This document shows positions 1 to 7,458 of a stretch of 26,042 bases of DNA, in pieces. The stretch lies in contig JANYLF010000001.1 of the NCBI GenBank assembly GCA_025357995.1, positions 1 to 26,042 on the forward strand, given 5' to 3'. The translations under genes and the position numbers were made by a program. Below the pieces are notes generated by a model. That model was not told where the DNA came from. It saw only the letters and a program-made list of their open reading frames with translations, and searched no databases. The stretch's first letter is position 1, and each line of letters starts with the position of its first letter. Origin of the DNA: Acidimicrobiia bacterium (GTDB lineage Bacteria > Actinomycetota > Acidimicrobiia > IMCC26256 > JAENVU01).

Positions 1-704
1 CGCGGCCGCGTCGCACTCACCGTCACGCACCAATCGGGCACGATGCCACGCGAGAGCTCTTCGCCAGTCTCGGCATCGATCACGGGGATCGTGCCGGACA
101 AGATCGTCCCCGCTCCCAACACGGCACCGGTCCCCACCCGAGCGCCGGCGACCACCATGCACCGAGATCCGATGAATGCATCGTCACCCACCATGATCGG
201 CACCGCGCCCGGTGGCTCCAATACCCCACCGATCCCCACGCCGCCCGCGAGGTGCACGCGCTCGCCGATCTGCGCGCAGGAACCCACCGTCGCCCACGTG
301 TCGACCATTGTGTCGGCACCCACGTGCGCGCCGATGTTCACGTAGCTCGGCATCATGATCACCCCTGGCGCGAGATACGAGCCCCAGCGGGCCGACGCGC
401 CCGGCACCACGCGCACGCCCGCGGCTTCGTAGTGCTGCTTCAGCGGAATCTTGTCGCGGTACTCGAACGGCCCGAGTTCGATCGTCTCCATGTGCGTGAG
501 CCGGAACAACAACAGGATCGCCCGCTTCAGCCACTGGTGCACCACGACATCGCCATCGACCCATTCCGCCACTCGTGCCTCACCGCGGTCGAGCAGGTCG
601 ATCGCGCTCCGCACACACACCGCGGCCTCGGCCTCGGACATCACACTCGCCATATCGTCCCGGTGGTCCCAGAGCGCGTCGATCTGTGCTTCGAGGTCAG
701 CCAT
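1..704 (-). CDS. dapD: DapD, tetrahydrodipicolinate N-succinyltransferase (C-terminus cut by window edge)
   Basis: Transfers succinyl from succinyl-CoA to tetrahydrodipicolinate in the succinylase branch of diaminopimelate/lysine synthesis (cytoplasm). I translated the minus strand from ATG 704 and found no stop before position 1: 234 codons, so about 40 residues are missing compared with the roughly 274-residue E. coli-type enzyme. Family blocks seen are DKIPLK, GVRVVPGASARWGSYLAPG, MPSYVNIGAHV, DTWATVGSCAQIG and HLAGGVGIGGVLEP, which form the left-handed beta-helix of hexapeptide repeats and the active site. It is the E. coli-type DapD, not the longer mycobacterial type. It lies 63 bp downstream of dapC, the next enzyme of the pathway, but has its own predicted leaderless promoter. 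No Shine-Dalgarno is visible. Confidence 0.95.
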   Translation of the reverse strand, partial: MADLEAQIDALWDHRDDMASVMSEAEAAVCVRSAIDLLDRGEARVAEWVDGDVVVHQWLKRAILLLFRLTHMETIELGPFEYRDKIPLKQHYEAAGVRVVPGASARWGSYLAPGVIMMPSYVNIGAHVGADTMVDTWATVGSCAQIGERVHLAGGVGIGGVLEPPGAVPIMVGDDAFIGSRCMVVAGARVGTGAVLGAGTILSGTIPVIDAETGEELSRGIVPDWCVTVSATRP

Positions 705-710
705 TCGCTC

Positions 711-716
711 AGAGTA
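711..716 (-). promoter_or_regulatory. -10 element for leaderless dapD
   Basis: On the minus strand TACTCT is followed by GAGCGA and then the dapD ATG. A TANNNT hexamer six bases before the start codon puts the expected transcription start on the A of ATG. No clear -35 is seen. The prediction rests on the same spacing recurring at six other genes in the window. Confidence 0.6.
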
Positions 717-767
717 CGCAACCTCGGCCGCGCGCGACCGCAACGTTGGGCGAACGGTCCGCTTTCC

Positions 768-1904
768 CTACGTTCCGCCGGCCGCGGCCAATCGCTCCAG
801 CGCAAGAACGAGGCGGTCCGTGGGTTGGGTCAATGCCAGGCGCACGTGATCGGCACCCGCCGCGCCGTAGAGACTTCCGGGCGCCACCAACGTGCCCGCC
901 TCCGCGAGACGCGCCGCGAGCTCCCAACCGTCGTCGACTTGGTCCTCCGAATGCAACCAGAGGTAGAACGGCGCAGGTCCACCGTCGTGGACGAGACCGT
1001 GTGCTGCCAGGCCTTCGAGCATCAATGCCCGCCGTTCCACGTACCGCGCGCGCTGGGCCGCCACATGCACGTCGTCGCCCAGCGCGATGCTCGCGGCCGC
1101 CTGAATCGGGGCCGGCATCATGAGCCCGGCGTGTTTGCGCACTTCGCCCAAGTAGCGCACAAGATCCGGATCGCCGGCGACGAAACCCGCTCGGAAACCG
1201 GCCATGTTCGAGCGCTTCGAGAGTGAGTGCACGGCCAGAACTCCGTCGGCCCCGGCGGCGAGCGCGGTGGTGGGATCTCCTCCCGAGAACTCGGCGTAAC
1301 ACTCGTCGGCCGCGAGCGTGATGCCGCGAGTGCGAGCCCACTCGACCGTCGCCGTCACCGCCGCGCTCGAAGCGACGGCCGCAGTCGGGTTGCCCGGAGA
1401 ATTGGTCCAGAGCAGGAGTGCACGCGCGGCGTCGGCATCGCTCACGCGAGAAAGATCCAGTTGCCAATCGGCGTCGAGCGGTACAGGCACTGCACGCAAT
1501 CCCGCCAGCTCTGCGCCCATCGCGTACGTGGGGTACGAGATCGCCGGATAGAACACCGTGTCACGGTTCGGTGTGCGGAGATGCAACATGCGCGGGAGAG
1601 ACGCGACCAGCTCCTTCGTGCCGATGCACGCCAAGATCTGCTCGTCCGCGATCGAGACGCCGAGACGCCGGTCGATCCATTCGGCCGCGGCGGCCCGGAA
1701 CTCCGACGAACCGATGGTGGCGGGATATCCGGTCGCATTCGGCGCGGCGTCCGAGAGCGCGGCGAGCACCGCTTCCGGTATCGGATCGACCGGGTTCCCG
1801 ATGGAGCAGTCGACAACGCCGCCGGGCACGACATCGGCGAGCCGGCGAAACGCGTCGAGCCGATCGTGTGGGTACGGAGGCGGGACGAAGCCGGCCGAAG
1901 ACAT
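768..1904 (-). CDS. dapC: N-succinyldiaminopimelate aminotransferase (class I PLP aminotransferase)
   Basis: 378 residues. PLP-dependent fold-type I aminotransferase, expected to convert N-succinyl-2-amino-6-ketopimelate to N-succinyl-LL-diaminopimelate with glutamate as amino donor. Visible landmarks are the NSPGNPTA block (N168-A175), the D200/Y203 cofactor-contacting pair in AADECYAEF, the PLP lysine K230 in HSLSKRSNMAGFRAGF, and R238. Family membership alone would fit many aminotransferases; placement directly before dapD makes DapC the natural call. The ATG at 1904 is chosen because a TANNNT box sits 6 nt upstream and because it begins 9 nt after the hflX stop. DapC and DapD catalyse neighbouring steps, so their pairing is functional. 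Confidence 0.88.
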   Translation of the reverse strand: MSSAGFVPPPYPHDRLDAFRRLADVVPGGVVDCSIGNPVDPIPEAVLAALSDAAPNATGYPATIGSSEFRAAAAEWIDRRLGVSIADEQILACIGTKELVASLPRMLHLRTPNRDTVFYPAISYPTYAMGAELAGLRAVPVPLDADWQLDLSRVSDADAARALLLWTNSPGNPTAAVASSAAVTATVEWARTRGITLAADECYAEFSGGDPTTALAAGADGVLAVHSLSKRSNMAGFRAGFVAGDPDLVRYLGEVRKHAGLMMPAPIQAAASIALGDDVHVAAQRARYVERRALMLEGLAAHGLVHDGGPAPFYLWLHSEDQVDDGWELAARLAEAGTLVAPGSLYGAAGADHVRLALTQPTDRLVLALERLAAAGGT

Positions 1905-1910
1905 CCGCGG

Positions 1911-1916
1911 AGACTA
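1911..1916 (-). promoter_or_regulatory. -10 element for leaderless dapC, overlapping the hflX stop codon
   Basis: TAGTCT, then CCGCGG, then the dapC ATG on the minus strand. The TAG of this hexamer is also the stop codon of hflX (1916-1914). The predicted transcript starts at the ATG. dapC may therefore be transcribed both by read-through from hflX and from its own start. Confidence 0.6.
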
Positions 1917-3251
1917 CCGGCGGACGGTCGCGACGCCGTCGACCGATGTGACCAGGTCGGCGAACCGCCCCACGAGGGCCTCGGGCAACCGCGCTCGCAC
2001 CCGTGTGCCGCCTTCCTCGTGCACCGTCACGAGTACGTCGCCTTCGCGGTGCAACGCGGCGAGGATGTCACCTCGATCGTAGGGAATCTGCAGCTCCACG
2101 ATGCTCGCGAGGGCCCGCAGCCGGTCGCCAAGGCGCGTCATGAGCTCGGCGATTCCCGTATTCGCGCGCGCCGAAACCGCGATCGCGCCGGGGTGGGTGC
2201 GCAACAAGTCGTCCACCACGTCCGGCGACGCGACGTCGACCTTGGTGAAGACGAGCTGCTCGGGCACGGCACCCGCATGGATGTCGTCGAGAACCCTGCG
2301 CACGGCATTGATTCGGCCGTCGGGATCGGGATCGCTCGCGTCGACGAGATGCAGCATGAAATCCGCATCGGCAACTTCGTCGAGCGTCGATCGGAACGAC
2401 TCCACCAGTTGGTGGGGAAGCCGTCGAACGAAGCCCACCGTGTCGGACGCAAGCACGGTCTCGCCGCCGGGGAGGCGCAAGCGGCGGGTGGTCGGGTCGA
2501 GGGTGGAGAACAGCCGGTCTTCTACCAACACGGATGCGTCGGTCAGCCGGTTGAGCAACGTCGACTTTCCCGCGGTCGTGTACCCGACCAACGCGACCGT
2601 CGAGAGGGCGCGCCGCAACCTCGCCTTGCGTTGGGTATCGCGGGTACGGCCGAGACCGACGAGGTCGCGTTCGAGCTTCGTGATCCGACGTTGGATGCGT
2701 CGCCGGTCCACTTCGAGCTGCGTCTCTCCCGGGCCGCGCGTGCCGATGCCGCCACCCTGTTGCGAGAGTTGAAGTCCGCGTCCGCGCAAACGTGGTAAGC
2801 GGTAGCGCAGCTGCGCGAGCTCTACTTGCAGCATTCCCTCTTGGCTCGCAGCGTGCTGCGCGAAAATGTCGAGAATCAGCGCGACGCGATCCACCACGTC
2901 GCGTTCGAAGAGCTTCTCCAGGTTGCGTTGCTGCGCGGGTGAGAGCTCGTCGTCGAAGATCACGACGTCCACGTCGAGCGCCTCCGCGAGTTCCGCCAGC
3001 TCGTGCGCCTTCCCTTTGCCCACGTAGAGCGCCGGGTCGGGCGTGTCTCGGCGTTGCAACTCGATGGCGACGGGATCCGCACCGGCAGTGTCGGCGAGCA
3101 GCGCCAGCTCGTCGAGGCTCGCTTCGGCTTCCGCGGCCGTCGCCATCTTGTAACCGGTGCCCACGAGCAGCGCGGTCTGCTGGACCACGCCGAGGTCGAC
3201 CTCGGTCGCGGTCAGCCGCCGCCGCCCACGATCCAAATGCTCCCGGCTCAT
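1914..3251 (-). CDS. hflX: GTPase HflX
   Basis: 445 residues from ATG 3251. Ribosome-associated GTPase of the OBG-HflX group, known in other bacteria to split or rescue stalled 70S ribosomes. The order is an N-terminal HflX domain (LYVGKGKAHEL, IFDDELSPAQQRNLE), a helical linker with the family signature GGGIGTRGPGETQLE, then the G domain: P-loop GYTTAGKST (223-231), switch region FSTLDPTTR (248-256), DTVGF (270-274), TKVD as G4 (336-339, Thr in place of the usual Asn) and SAR (360-362). An in-frame ATG at 3335 would overlap dapF by 88 bp. ATG 3251 makes an ATGA overlap with the dapF stop and starts where homologues do, so I prefer it. Likely translationally coupled to dapF. Confidence 0.95.
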   Translation of the reverse strand: MSREHLDRGRRRLTATEVDLGVVQQTALLVGTGYKMATAAEAEASLDELALLADTAGADPVAIELQRRDTPDPALYVGKGKAHELAELAEALDVDVVIFDDELSPAQQRNLEKLFERDVVDRVALILDIFAQHAASQEGMLQVELAQLRYRLPRLRGRGLQLSQQGGGIGTRGPGETQLEVDRRRIQRRITKLERDLVGLGRTRDTQRKARLRRALSTVALVGYTTAGKSTLLNRLTDASVLVEDRLFSTLDPTTRRLRLPGGETVLASDTVGFVRRLPHQLVESFRSTLDEVADADFMLHLVDASDPDPDGRINAVRRVLDDIHAGAVPEQLVFTKVDVASPDVVDDLLRTHPGAIAVSARANTGIAELMTRLGDRLRALASIVELQIPYDRGDILAALHREGDVLVTVHEEGGTRVRARLPEALVGRFADLVTSVDGVATVRR

Positions 3252-4186
3252 CTCTCGTCCTCTTGGCCCTGCGGGCCGGGCCGGACGGGCCATGCTGCGT
3301 TGGTCGCGTTGTTGAGGCCGCGTTCTTCGTCCCACTCTGCTCTCGCCGACCTCGCTTGCTCGCGAAGAGCGTCCATGTCGATCTCGACATCGAAGACGTG
3401 GGAAACGGGACCGCCGAGACGAATCGTGTCCCCCACTTCCACCTCAAGAGCACCGCCGAGCACATGTACGGTGACGATTGCTCCGACCAGACCCCGACGG
3501 TGCGCCTGCGCCGCAACCGCGCACGCACCCGTACCGCACGATTGGGTCTCGCCGACGCCACGCTCCCACACCCGCATGGTGATCTCGTCGGGAGCAGTGA
3601 CGGCGACGAACTCCACGTTTACTCGGTTCGGGAACCGTGCATCGCGTTCGAGTCGCGCGCCGTGGCGCGCGACGTCGATCGTCGAGGGATCGTCCACGAA
3701 GATCACGAGGTGTGGATTCCCCATGCCGGCGGCATCGGCGGTGATCACGTCGGTGTCACACTCCACCTGAAGATCGAACGCGCTCGCCGCGTCGACCGGG
3801 ATCTCGCTCGGTACGAACGTCACCGGGCCCATGTCGCACACCGCATGGCGTACGTCGCCGTGATCGTCGAGTTCGAGATCCAACACGCGGCGACCACCGC
3901 CGGTGTCGACGATGAGTCGCGTCGGCGTACCCATTGCCGCGCGTCGCGCACGCCACGCAAGGGCACGGGCACCGTTCCCCGACATCTCCGCGAGCGAACC
4001 GTCGGCGTTGTAGAGGGTCATGGTCGCGTCGGCACCGTCGACCCCGCGTCCGAGGATGAGCAGACCGTCGGCACCAACGCCGGTGAAGCGATCGCAGAGC
4101 GCGACGGCGTCGGCCCCGGTCAGGGCCGCGGTCGTCACCAGGAAATCGTTGCCGGTGCCGTGCACCTTCGAGAGTTGAACCTTCAT
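3248..4186 (-). CDS. dapF: Diaminopimelate epimerase DapF, first catalytic Cys replaced by Ser
   Basis: 312 residues. Interconverts LL- and meso-diaminopimelate, the last diaminopimelate-forming step before lysine and peptidoglycan precursors. Family blocks are KVHGTGNDF near the N-terminus, NADGSLAEMSGNGAR (60-74), GNPH (156-159), FPNRVNVEF (185-193) and ETQSCGTGACA (213-222). The PROSITE-type signature expects Cys before GNG; here codon TCG gives Ser69. The second catalytic Cys, C217, is present. Everything else looks intact, so I keep the DapF call but flag the substitution. ATG 4186 overlaps the miaA stop as ATGA; an upstream in-frame start at 4201 is less likely. The C-terminal stop overlaps hflX in the same way. 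Confidence 0.9.
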   Translation of the reverse strand: MKVQLSKVHGTGNDFLVTTAALTGADAVALCDRFTGVGADGLLILGRGVDGADATMTLYNADGSLAEMSGNGARALAWRARRAAMGTPTRLIVDTGGGRRVLDLELDDHGDVRHAVCDMGPVTFVPSEIPVDAASAFDLQVECDTDVITADAAGMGNPHLVIFVDDPSTIDVARHGARLERDARFPNRVNVEFVAVTAPDEITMRVWERGVGETQSCGTGACAVAAQAHRRGLVGAIVTVHVLGGALEVEVGDTIRLGGPVSHVFDVEIDMDALREQARSARAEWDEERGLNNATNAAWPVRPGPQGQEDER

Positions 4187-5106
4187 GGCGCTTCCCACCA
4201 TGCCACTACCGCGTCCGTCGCCGACGGCGATTTCGACCCGGCCGCGAACCAGGCAACCCGCTCTTCGCGGCGAAACCAGGCGCGCTGGCGTCGGGCGAAC
4301 TGCCGGCTCCGCACCATGACGGCTTCGATCACCGGCTCGAGCGACGCCTCACCGTCGCCGATCCACGCCGCCAGCTCCTGATATCCAATCGCCTGGCGGG
4401 CCGTGCGAGACCACCCGTCGGGCCGCTGCACGAGGGCGCGTACCTCCTCGATCCACCCCGCCTCGATCATCGCCCGGATCCTGGCGTCGAGCCGGGGCGT
4501 GAGCCATTCGGGATCGACCGTGAGGCCGGCGATTCGAACCGGCACGACCGGCGCGTGCGCGGCGCCGATCCCGGCGCCGAAGGACGAGAACGGTCGGCCC
4601 GTGAGTTCGATGACCTCCAGCGCGCGGACGATGCGGCGACGGTTGCCCGGCTCCATCCGCGATGCGGCGATCGGATCGGCCTTGGTCAACCTCGCGTACG
4701 CCGCCCCAAGACCGGCGTCGGTCGTGCACAATTCGTCGATGGTCGCCCGCAGCGCGAGATCCTCTCCTGGAAAGGTGAGGTCGTCGATCACCGCTCGGAG
4801 GTACAGACCGGTTCCGCCCACGAGTAACGCGCGATGGCCACGAGCTTCTACCCGGGCGATCGCGGCGCGCGCTTCGTTCTGGAAGCGCGCGACCGAGAAG
4901 TCTTCGTGCGGCTCGGCGATATCGATCATGTGATGCGGTACGCACGCACGCTCCGAGCGCGAAGCCTTCGCGGTGCCGATGTCCATACCGCGATAGACCT
5001 GCATGGAGTCCATCGACACGAGTTCCACGTCGGAATGCGATTCGGCGTAGGCCATTGCCACCGCAGATTTCCCCGACGCGGTCGGACCCACAAGCGCGAG
5101 ATGCAT
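4183..5106 (-). CDS. miaA: tRNA dimethylallyltransferase MiaA
   Basis: 307 residues, usual family length. Transfers dimethylallyl from DMAPP to N6 of A37 in tRNAs that read UNN codons. The P-loop GPTASGKS is at residues 7-14, the substrate block SMDSMQVYRGMDIGTAK begins at 31, PHHMID follows, and GGTGLYLRA forms the prenyl-donor region. It lies 51 bp after miaB, whose product methylthiolates the same base after MiaA acts, so the two consecutive modification genes share one transcript. A GAGG sequence 8 nt before ATG 5106 can serve as ribosome binding site. The 3' end overlaps dapF by 4 bp. Confidence 0.96.
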   Translation of the reverse strand: MHLALVGPTASGKSAVAMAYAESHSDVELVSMDSMQVYRGMDIGTAKASRSERACVPHHMIDIAEPHEDFSVARFQNEARAAIARVEARGHRALLVGGTGLYLRAVIDDLTFPGEDLALRATIDELCTTDAGLGAAYARLTKADPIAASRMEPGNRRRIVRALEVIELTGRPFSSFGAGIGAAHAPVVPVRIAGLTVDPEWLTPRLDARIRAMIEAGWIEEVRALVQRPDGWSRTARQAIGYQELAAWIGDGEASLEPVIEAVMVRSRQFARRQRAWFRREERVAWFAAGSKSPSATDAVVAWWEAP

Positions 5107-5157
5107 TAGCGACCTCGAAGTGGCGGCACTCGTGGTGGCGGCGGTCGATGGCGTGGT

Positions 5158-6534
5158 TCAGCCCGCCGTCACCGGGATACGAGTCCGCGCCGATCTCGGG
5201 AGCGACAGCACGGCACCCATTTCGCCCCGCAACCAGTGCGGCGCGGCCTTGGTGATCGTGACCTCCACCGTCGCGCCCACCGGAACGTCGCCTTCGAAGT
5301 GCACGAGCTTGTTCTGACGGGTGCGGCCGCTCATGACGGACGGATCCTTCTTCGACGGACCCTCCACCAATGCGGCTTCCGTTCGACCCACCCGGTCTTC
5401 GTGTTTCGCGAGACCGTGACGTTCCAAGACCTCGTTGAGCTGGTCCATCCGCTCACGCGCGACCGGCTCGGGCACGAACTCGTCGACCATCTCCGCGGCC
5501 GCGGTTCCCGGACGGGGAGAAAACACAAACGTGTATGCCGCGTCGTACTGCGCGACATCGGCGAGCTCGAGCGTGGCCGCGAAATCGGCGTCGGTTTCGC
5601 CGGGGAAGCCGACGATGATGTCGCTCGTGACCGCGAGGTCCGGGATCGCGGCGCGCGCCATCGCGAGTTTTTCGAGGTAGCGATCGGCCGTGTAGCCGCG
5701 CCGCATGCGTGCCAACGTGCGGTCGCTTCCCGACTGCACCGGCAGATGCAAGTGCTCGCAGACGCTTCCGCATTCGGCCATCGCCGCGACCGTCTCGGCC
5801 CGCAGGTCCTTGGGGTGAGGCGACGTGAACCGAATCCGGTCGATGCCGTCAACCGCGTCGACCGCGCGCAGCAAGTCGGCGAACTGCGGACTCCATTGCC
5901 CGGAGCCGAGATCGCGGCCGTACGAGTTCACGTTCTGGCCGAGCAGCGTGAGCTCCGACACGCCGTCGCGCGCGAGCTCACTCACCTCGTGCACGATGTC
6001 TCCCATCCGTCGACTCACCTCGGCACCGCGCACCGAGGGCACGATGCAGAACGCGCAGCTGTTGTCGCACCCGATCTGGATGGTGAGCCACGCGCTGTGA
6101 TCCACCTCGCGTTCCGCGGGCAGCGCCGACGGGTAGGCCTCGTGCTCTTCGAGAATCTCCACCACCGATGTACCGGTTCGTGCGGCTTCGGCGAGCAATG
6201 CGGGCGCGTGCGCGAGGTTGTGGGTCCCGAACACGACGTCGACGTGGCCGGCGCGCGCCACGATCTCCTCGCGGTCCTTCTGCGCGAGACAACCGCCGAC
6301 GGCGATCTGCAGGTCCGGACGGCGATCCTTCAGCGCCTTGAGGTGACCGAGGTGGCCGTACAACTTGTTGTCGGCGTTCTCGCGAATGCAACACGTGTTG
6401 AGCACCACGACGTCGGCCGACTCCAGGTCGTCGGTAGCTTCCAGACCGTCGGCCGCCAAGACGCCGGCGATGCGCTCCGAATCGTGCTCGTTCATCTGAC
6501 ACCCGAAGGTGCGAACGTAGAAGCGTCGGGTCAC
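5158..6534 (-). CDS. miaB: tRNA-2-methylthio-N6-dimethylallyladenosine synthase MiaB
   Basis: 458 residues from GTG 6534. Radical SAM methylthiotransferase that converts i6A37 to ms2i6A37. The N-terminal UPF0004 domain has cluster cysteines C12 (RTFGCQMNEHDSE), C48 (NTCCIREN) and C82 (GGCLAQ). The radical SAM motif is C156-x3-C160-x2-C163 in GCDNSCAFCIVP. A C-terminal TRAM domain spans roughly 378-448. The reading frame stays open far upstream, but homology begins at TRRFYVRTFGCQMN, directly after this GTG, and a TAGAAT box precedes it. It heads the miaB-miaA-dapF-hflX run and is divergent from the TauE-type gene. Confidence 0.96.
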   Translation of the reverse strand: MTRRFYVRTFGCQMNEHDSERIAGVLAADGLEATDDLESADVVVLNTCCIRENADNKLYGHLGHLKALKDRRPDLQIAVGGCLAQKDREEIVARAGHVDVVFGTHNLAHAPALLAEAARTGTSVVEILEEHEAYPSALPAEREVDHSAWLTIQIGCDNSCAFCIVPSVRGAEVSRRMGDIVHEVSELARDGVSELTLLGQNVNSYGRDLGSGQWSPQFADLLRAVDAVDGIDRIRFTSPHPKDLRAETVAAMAECGSVCEHLHLPVQSGSDRTLARMRRGYTADRYLEKLAMARAAIPDLAVTSDIIVGFPGETDADFAATLELADVAQYDAAYTFVFSPRPGTAAAEMVDEFVPEPVARERMDQLNEVLERHGLAKHEDRVGRTEAALVEGPSKKDPSVMSGRTRQNKLVHFEGDVPVGATVEVTITKAAPHWLRGEMGAVLSLPRSARTRIPVTAG

Positions 6535-6542
6535 AGCCGTGG

Positions 6543-6548
6543 ATTCTA
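6543..6548 (-). promoter_or_regulatory. -10 element upstream of miaB
   Basis: TAGAAT on the minus strand, 8 nt before the miaB GTG. The spacing is 2 nt longer than at most leaderless genes here, so the mRNA may begin at the GTG or one or two bases before it. No Shine-Dalgarno sequence is seen between box and start. Confidence 0.5.
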
Positions 6549-6572
6549 CGACCCAGATGCGATCACTCCTCG

Positions 6573-6578
6573 TAGGAT
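6573..6578 (+). promoter_or_regulatory. -10 element for the TauE leader ORF
   Basis: TAGGAT on the plus strand, 7 nt before ATG 6586. It is divergent to the miaB promoter; the two -10 boxes are 24 bp apart. The expected start of transcription is 6585 or 6586, which would make the 14-codon ORF leaderless. No good -35 is seen. Confidence 0.5.
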
Positions 6579-6585
6579 CGGCGCA

Positions 6586-6630
6586 ATGTCTCGATGTCGC
6601 GCCCCGCATGCGTGGGTGGGGACGGCATAG
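6586..6630 (+). CDS. Putative 14-residue leaderless leader peptide abutting the permease gene
   Basis: ATG to TAG encodes MSRCRAPHAWVGTA. The stop codon TAG (6628-6630) touches the permease ATG (6631), giving TAGATG. A TAGGAT box 7 nt before the ORF suggests that the mRNA begins at its ATG, so ribosomes would translate the peptide first and could reinitiate directly at the permease gene. Small leaderless cysteine-containing ORFs coupled to downstream genes are known as attenuators in mycobacteria; this one has one Cys. There is no homology evidence, and the ORF could be chance. Confidence 0.4.
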   Translation: MSRCRAPHAWVGTA

Positions 6631-7365
6631 ATGCCCCTCGGCGTCCACGGATGGGAGTTCGTGGCGGCATTGACGATCGTGCTGCTCGGTGGAATGGTGC
6701 AAGGCGCGATCGGCTTCGGCCTCAACCTCATCTGCGTGCCGGTACTCGCGATCTTGGTCCCCGGTTCGATCCCCGGCTCGATGGTCGTGATGAGCATGCC
6801 GATGACACTCACGATGTTGCTCCGCGAGCATCACGCGATCGATTGGCCCGGCGTGCGTTGGATCGCATTCGGCCGCCTTCCGGGGACACTCGTCGGCGCG
6901 GCCGTGGTCGTCGCAGTGCCGAACGCGGAACTCGCGATCGTCGTGGGTTTCGTCATTCTCCTCGGCGTGGTCCTGAGCGCGCTCCATCCGGGCATCCCCG
7001 TAAATCGCGGGACGGGGACCAGCGCGGGTGTGATCGCCGGCATCACCGGGACCGCGGCCGGCGTCGACGGGCCCGTCCTCGCGTTGCTCTACCAACACCA
7101 GGAGCCGCACACCCTGCGGGCCACGCTCGCGACGTGCTTCTTGATCGGCGCCGCCGTCTCGGGAGTGGCGCTCGCGATCGCCGGAAAGCTCTCGGTCGAA
7201 CAGCTCGAGTTCACCGCGATACTGCTCCCCGCGATGCTCCTCGGACTGGCCGTCAGCGGCCAACTCGCCCGGAGGCTGCGGCCCCACACGCTCCGTCCGA
7301 TCGTCTTGGCCTTCGCCGCGATCGCGGGTTCCCTGGCGATCGTGCGCGGGCTTACCGCGATCTGA
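6631..7365 (+). CDS. TauE/SafE family (DUF81) membrane permease
   Basis: 244 residues, nearly all hydrophobic, about eight predicted membrane segments in two similar halves. The family hallmark GGMVQGAIGFGLNLICVPVL lies in the first helices and a matching GVIAGITGTAAGVDGPVLALLY opens the second half. Family members export sulfite, sulfoacetate or other organosulfur anions, or act in uptake; the substrate here cannot be read from sequence. The start is ATG 6631, directly after the stop of the putative leader peptide; GGTGGGGACGG within that ORF may act as a weak ribosome binding site. The gene is divergent from miaB and 93 bp upstream of the sedolisin gene, without an obvious functional link. 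Confidence 0.85.
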   Translation: MPLGVHGWEFVAALTIVLLGGMVQGAIGFGLNLICVPVLAILVPGSIPGSMVVMSMPMTLTMLLREHHAIDWPGVRWIAFGRLPGTLVGAAVVVAVPNAELAIVVGFVILLGVVLSALHPGIPVNRGTGTSAGVIAGITGTAAGVDGPVLALLYQHQEPHTLRATLATCFLIGAAVSGVALAIAGKLSVEQLEFTAILLPAMLLGLAVSGQLARRLRPHTLRPIVLAFAAIAGSLAIVRGLTAI

Positions 7366-7395
7366 CGCCCGCGGTCTCGCCCTTACATCCAACCG

Positions 7396-7425
7396 TCGAC
7401 ACGCTGGGTGAACCCCCACTACCCT
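7396..7425 (+). promoter_or_regulatory. Candidate promoter of the sedolisin gene
   Basis: TCGACA (7396-7401), an 18-nt spacer, then TACCCT (7420-7425). The predicted start near 7432 leaves a leader of about 27 nt containing the GGGGAAAGCGGAG ribosome binding region. Confidence 0.4.
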
Positions 7426-7458
7426 CCGCACTCGCAGGCATCGGGGAAAGCGGAGATT

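Noticed and set aside
336..339. HflX G4 motif TKVD (protein residues 336-339) as a sign of a defective GTPase
   Set aside because: Thr in place of Asn in NKxD is tolerated in many P-loop GTPases and all other G motifs are intact.
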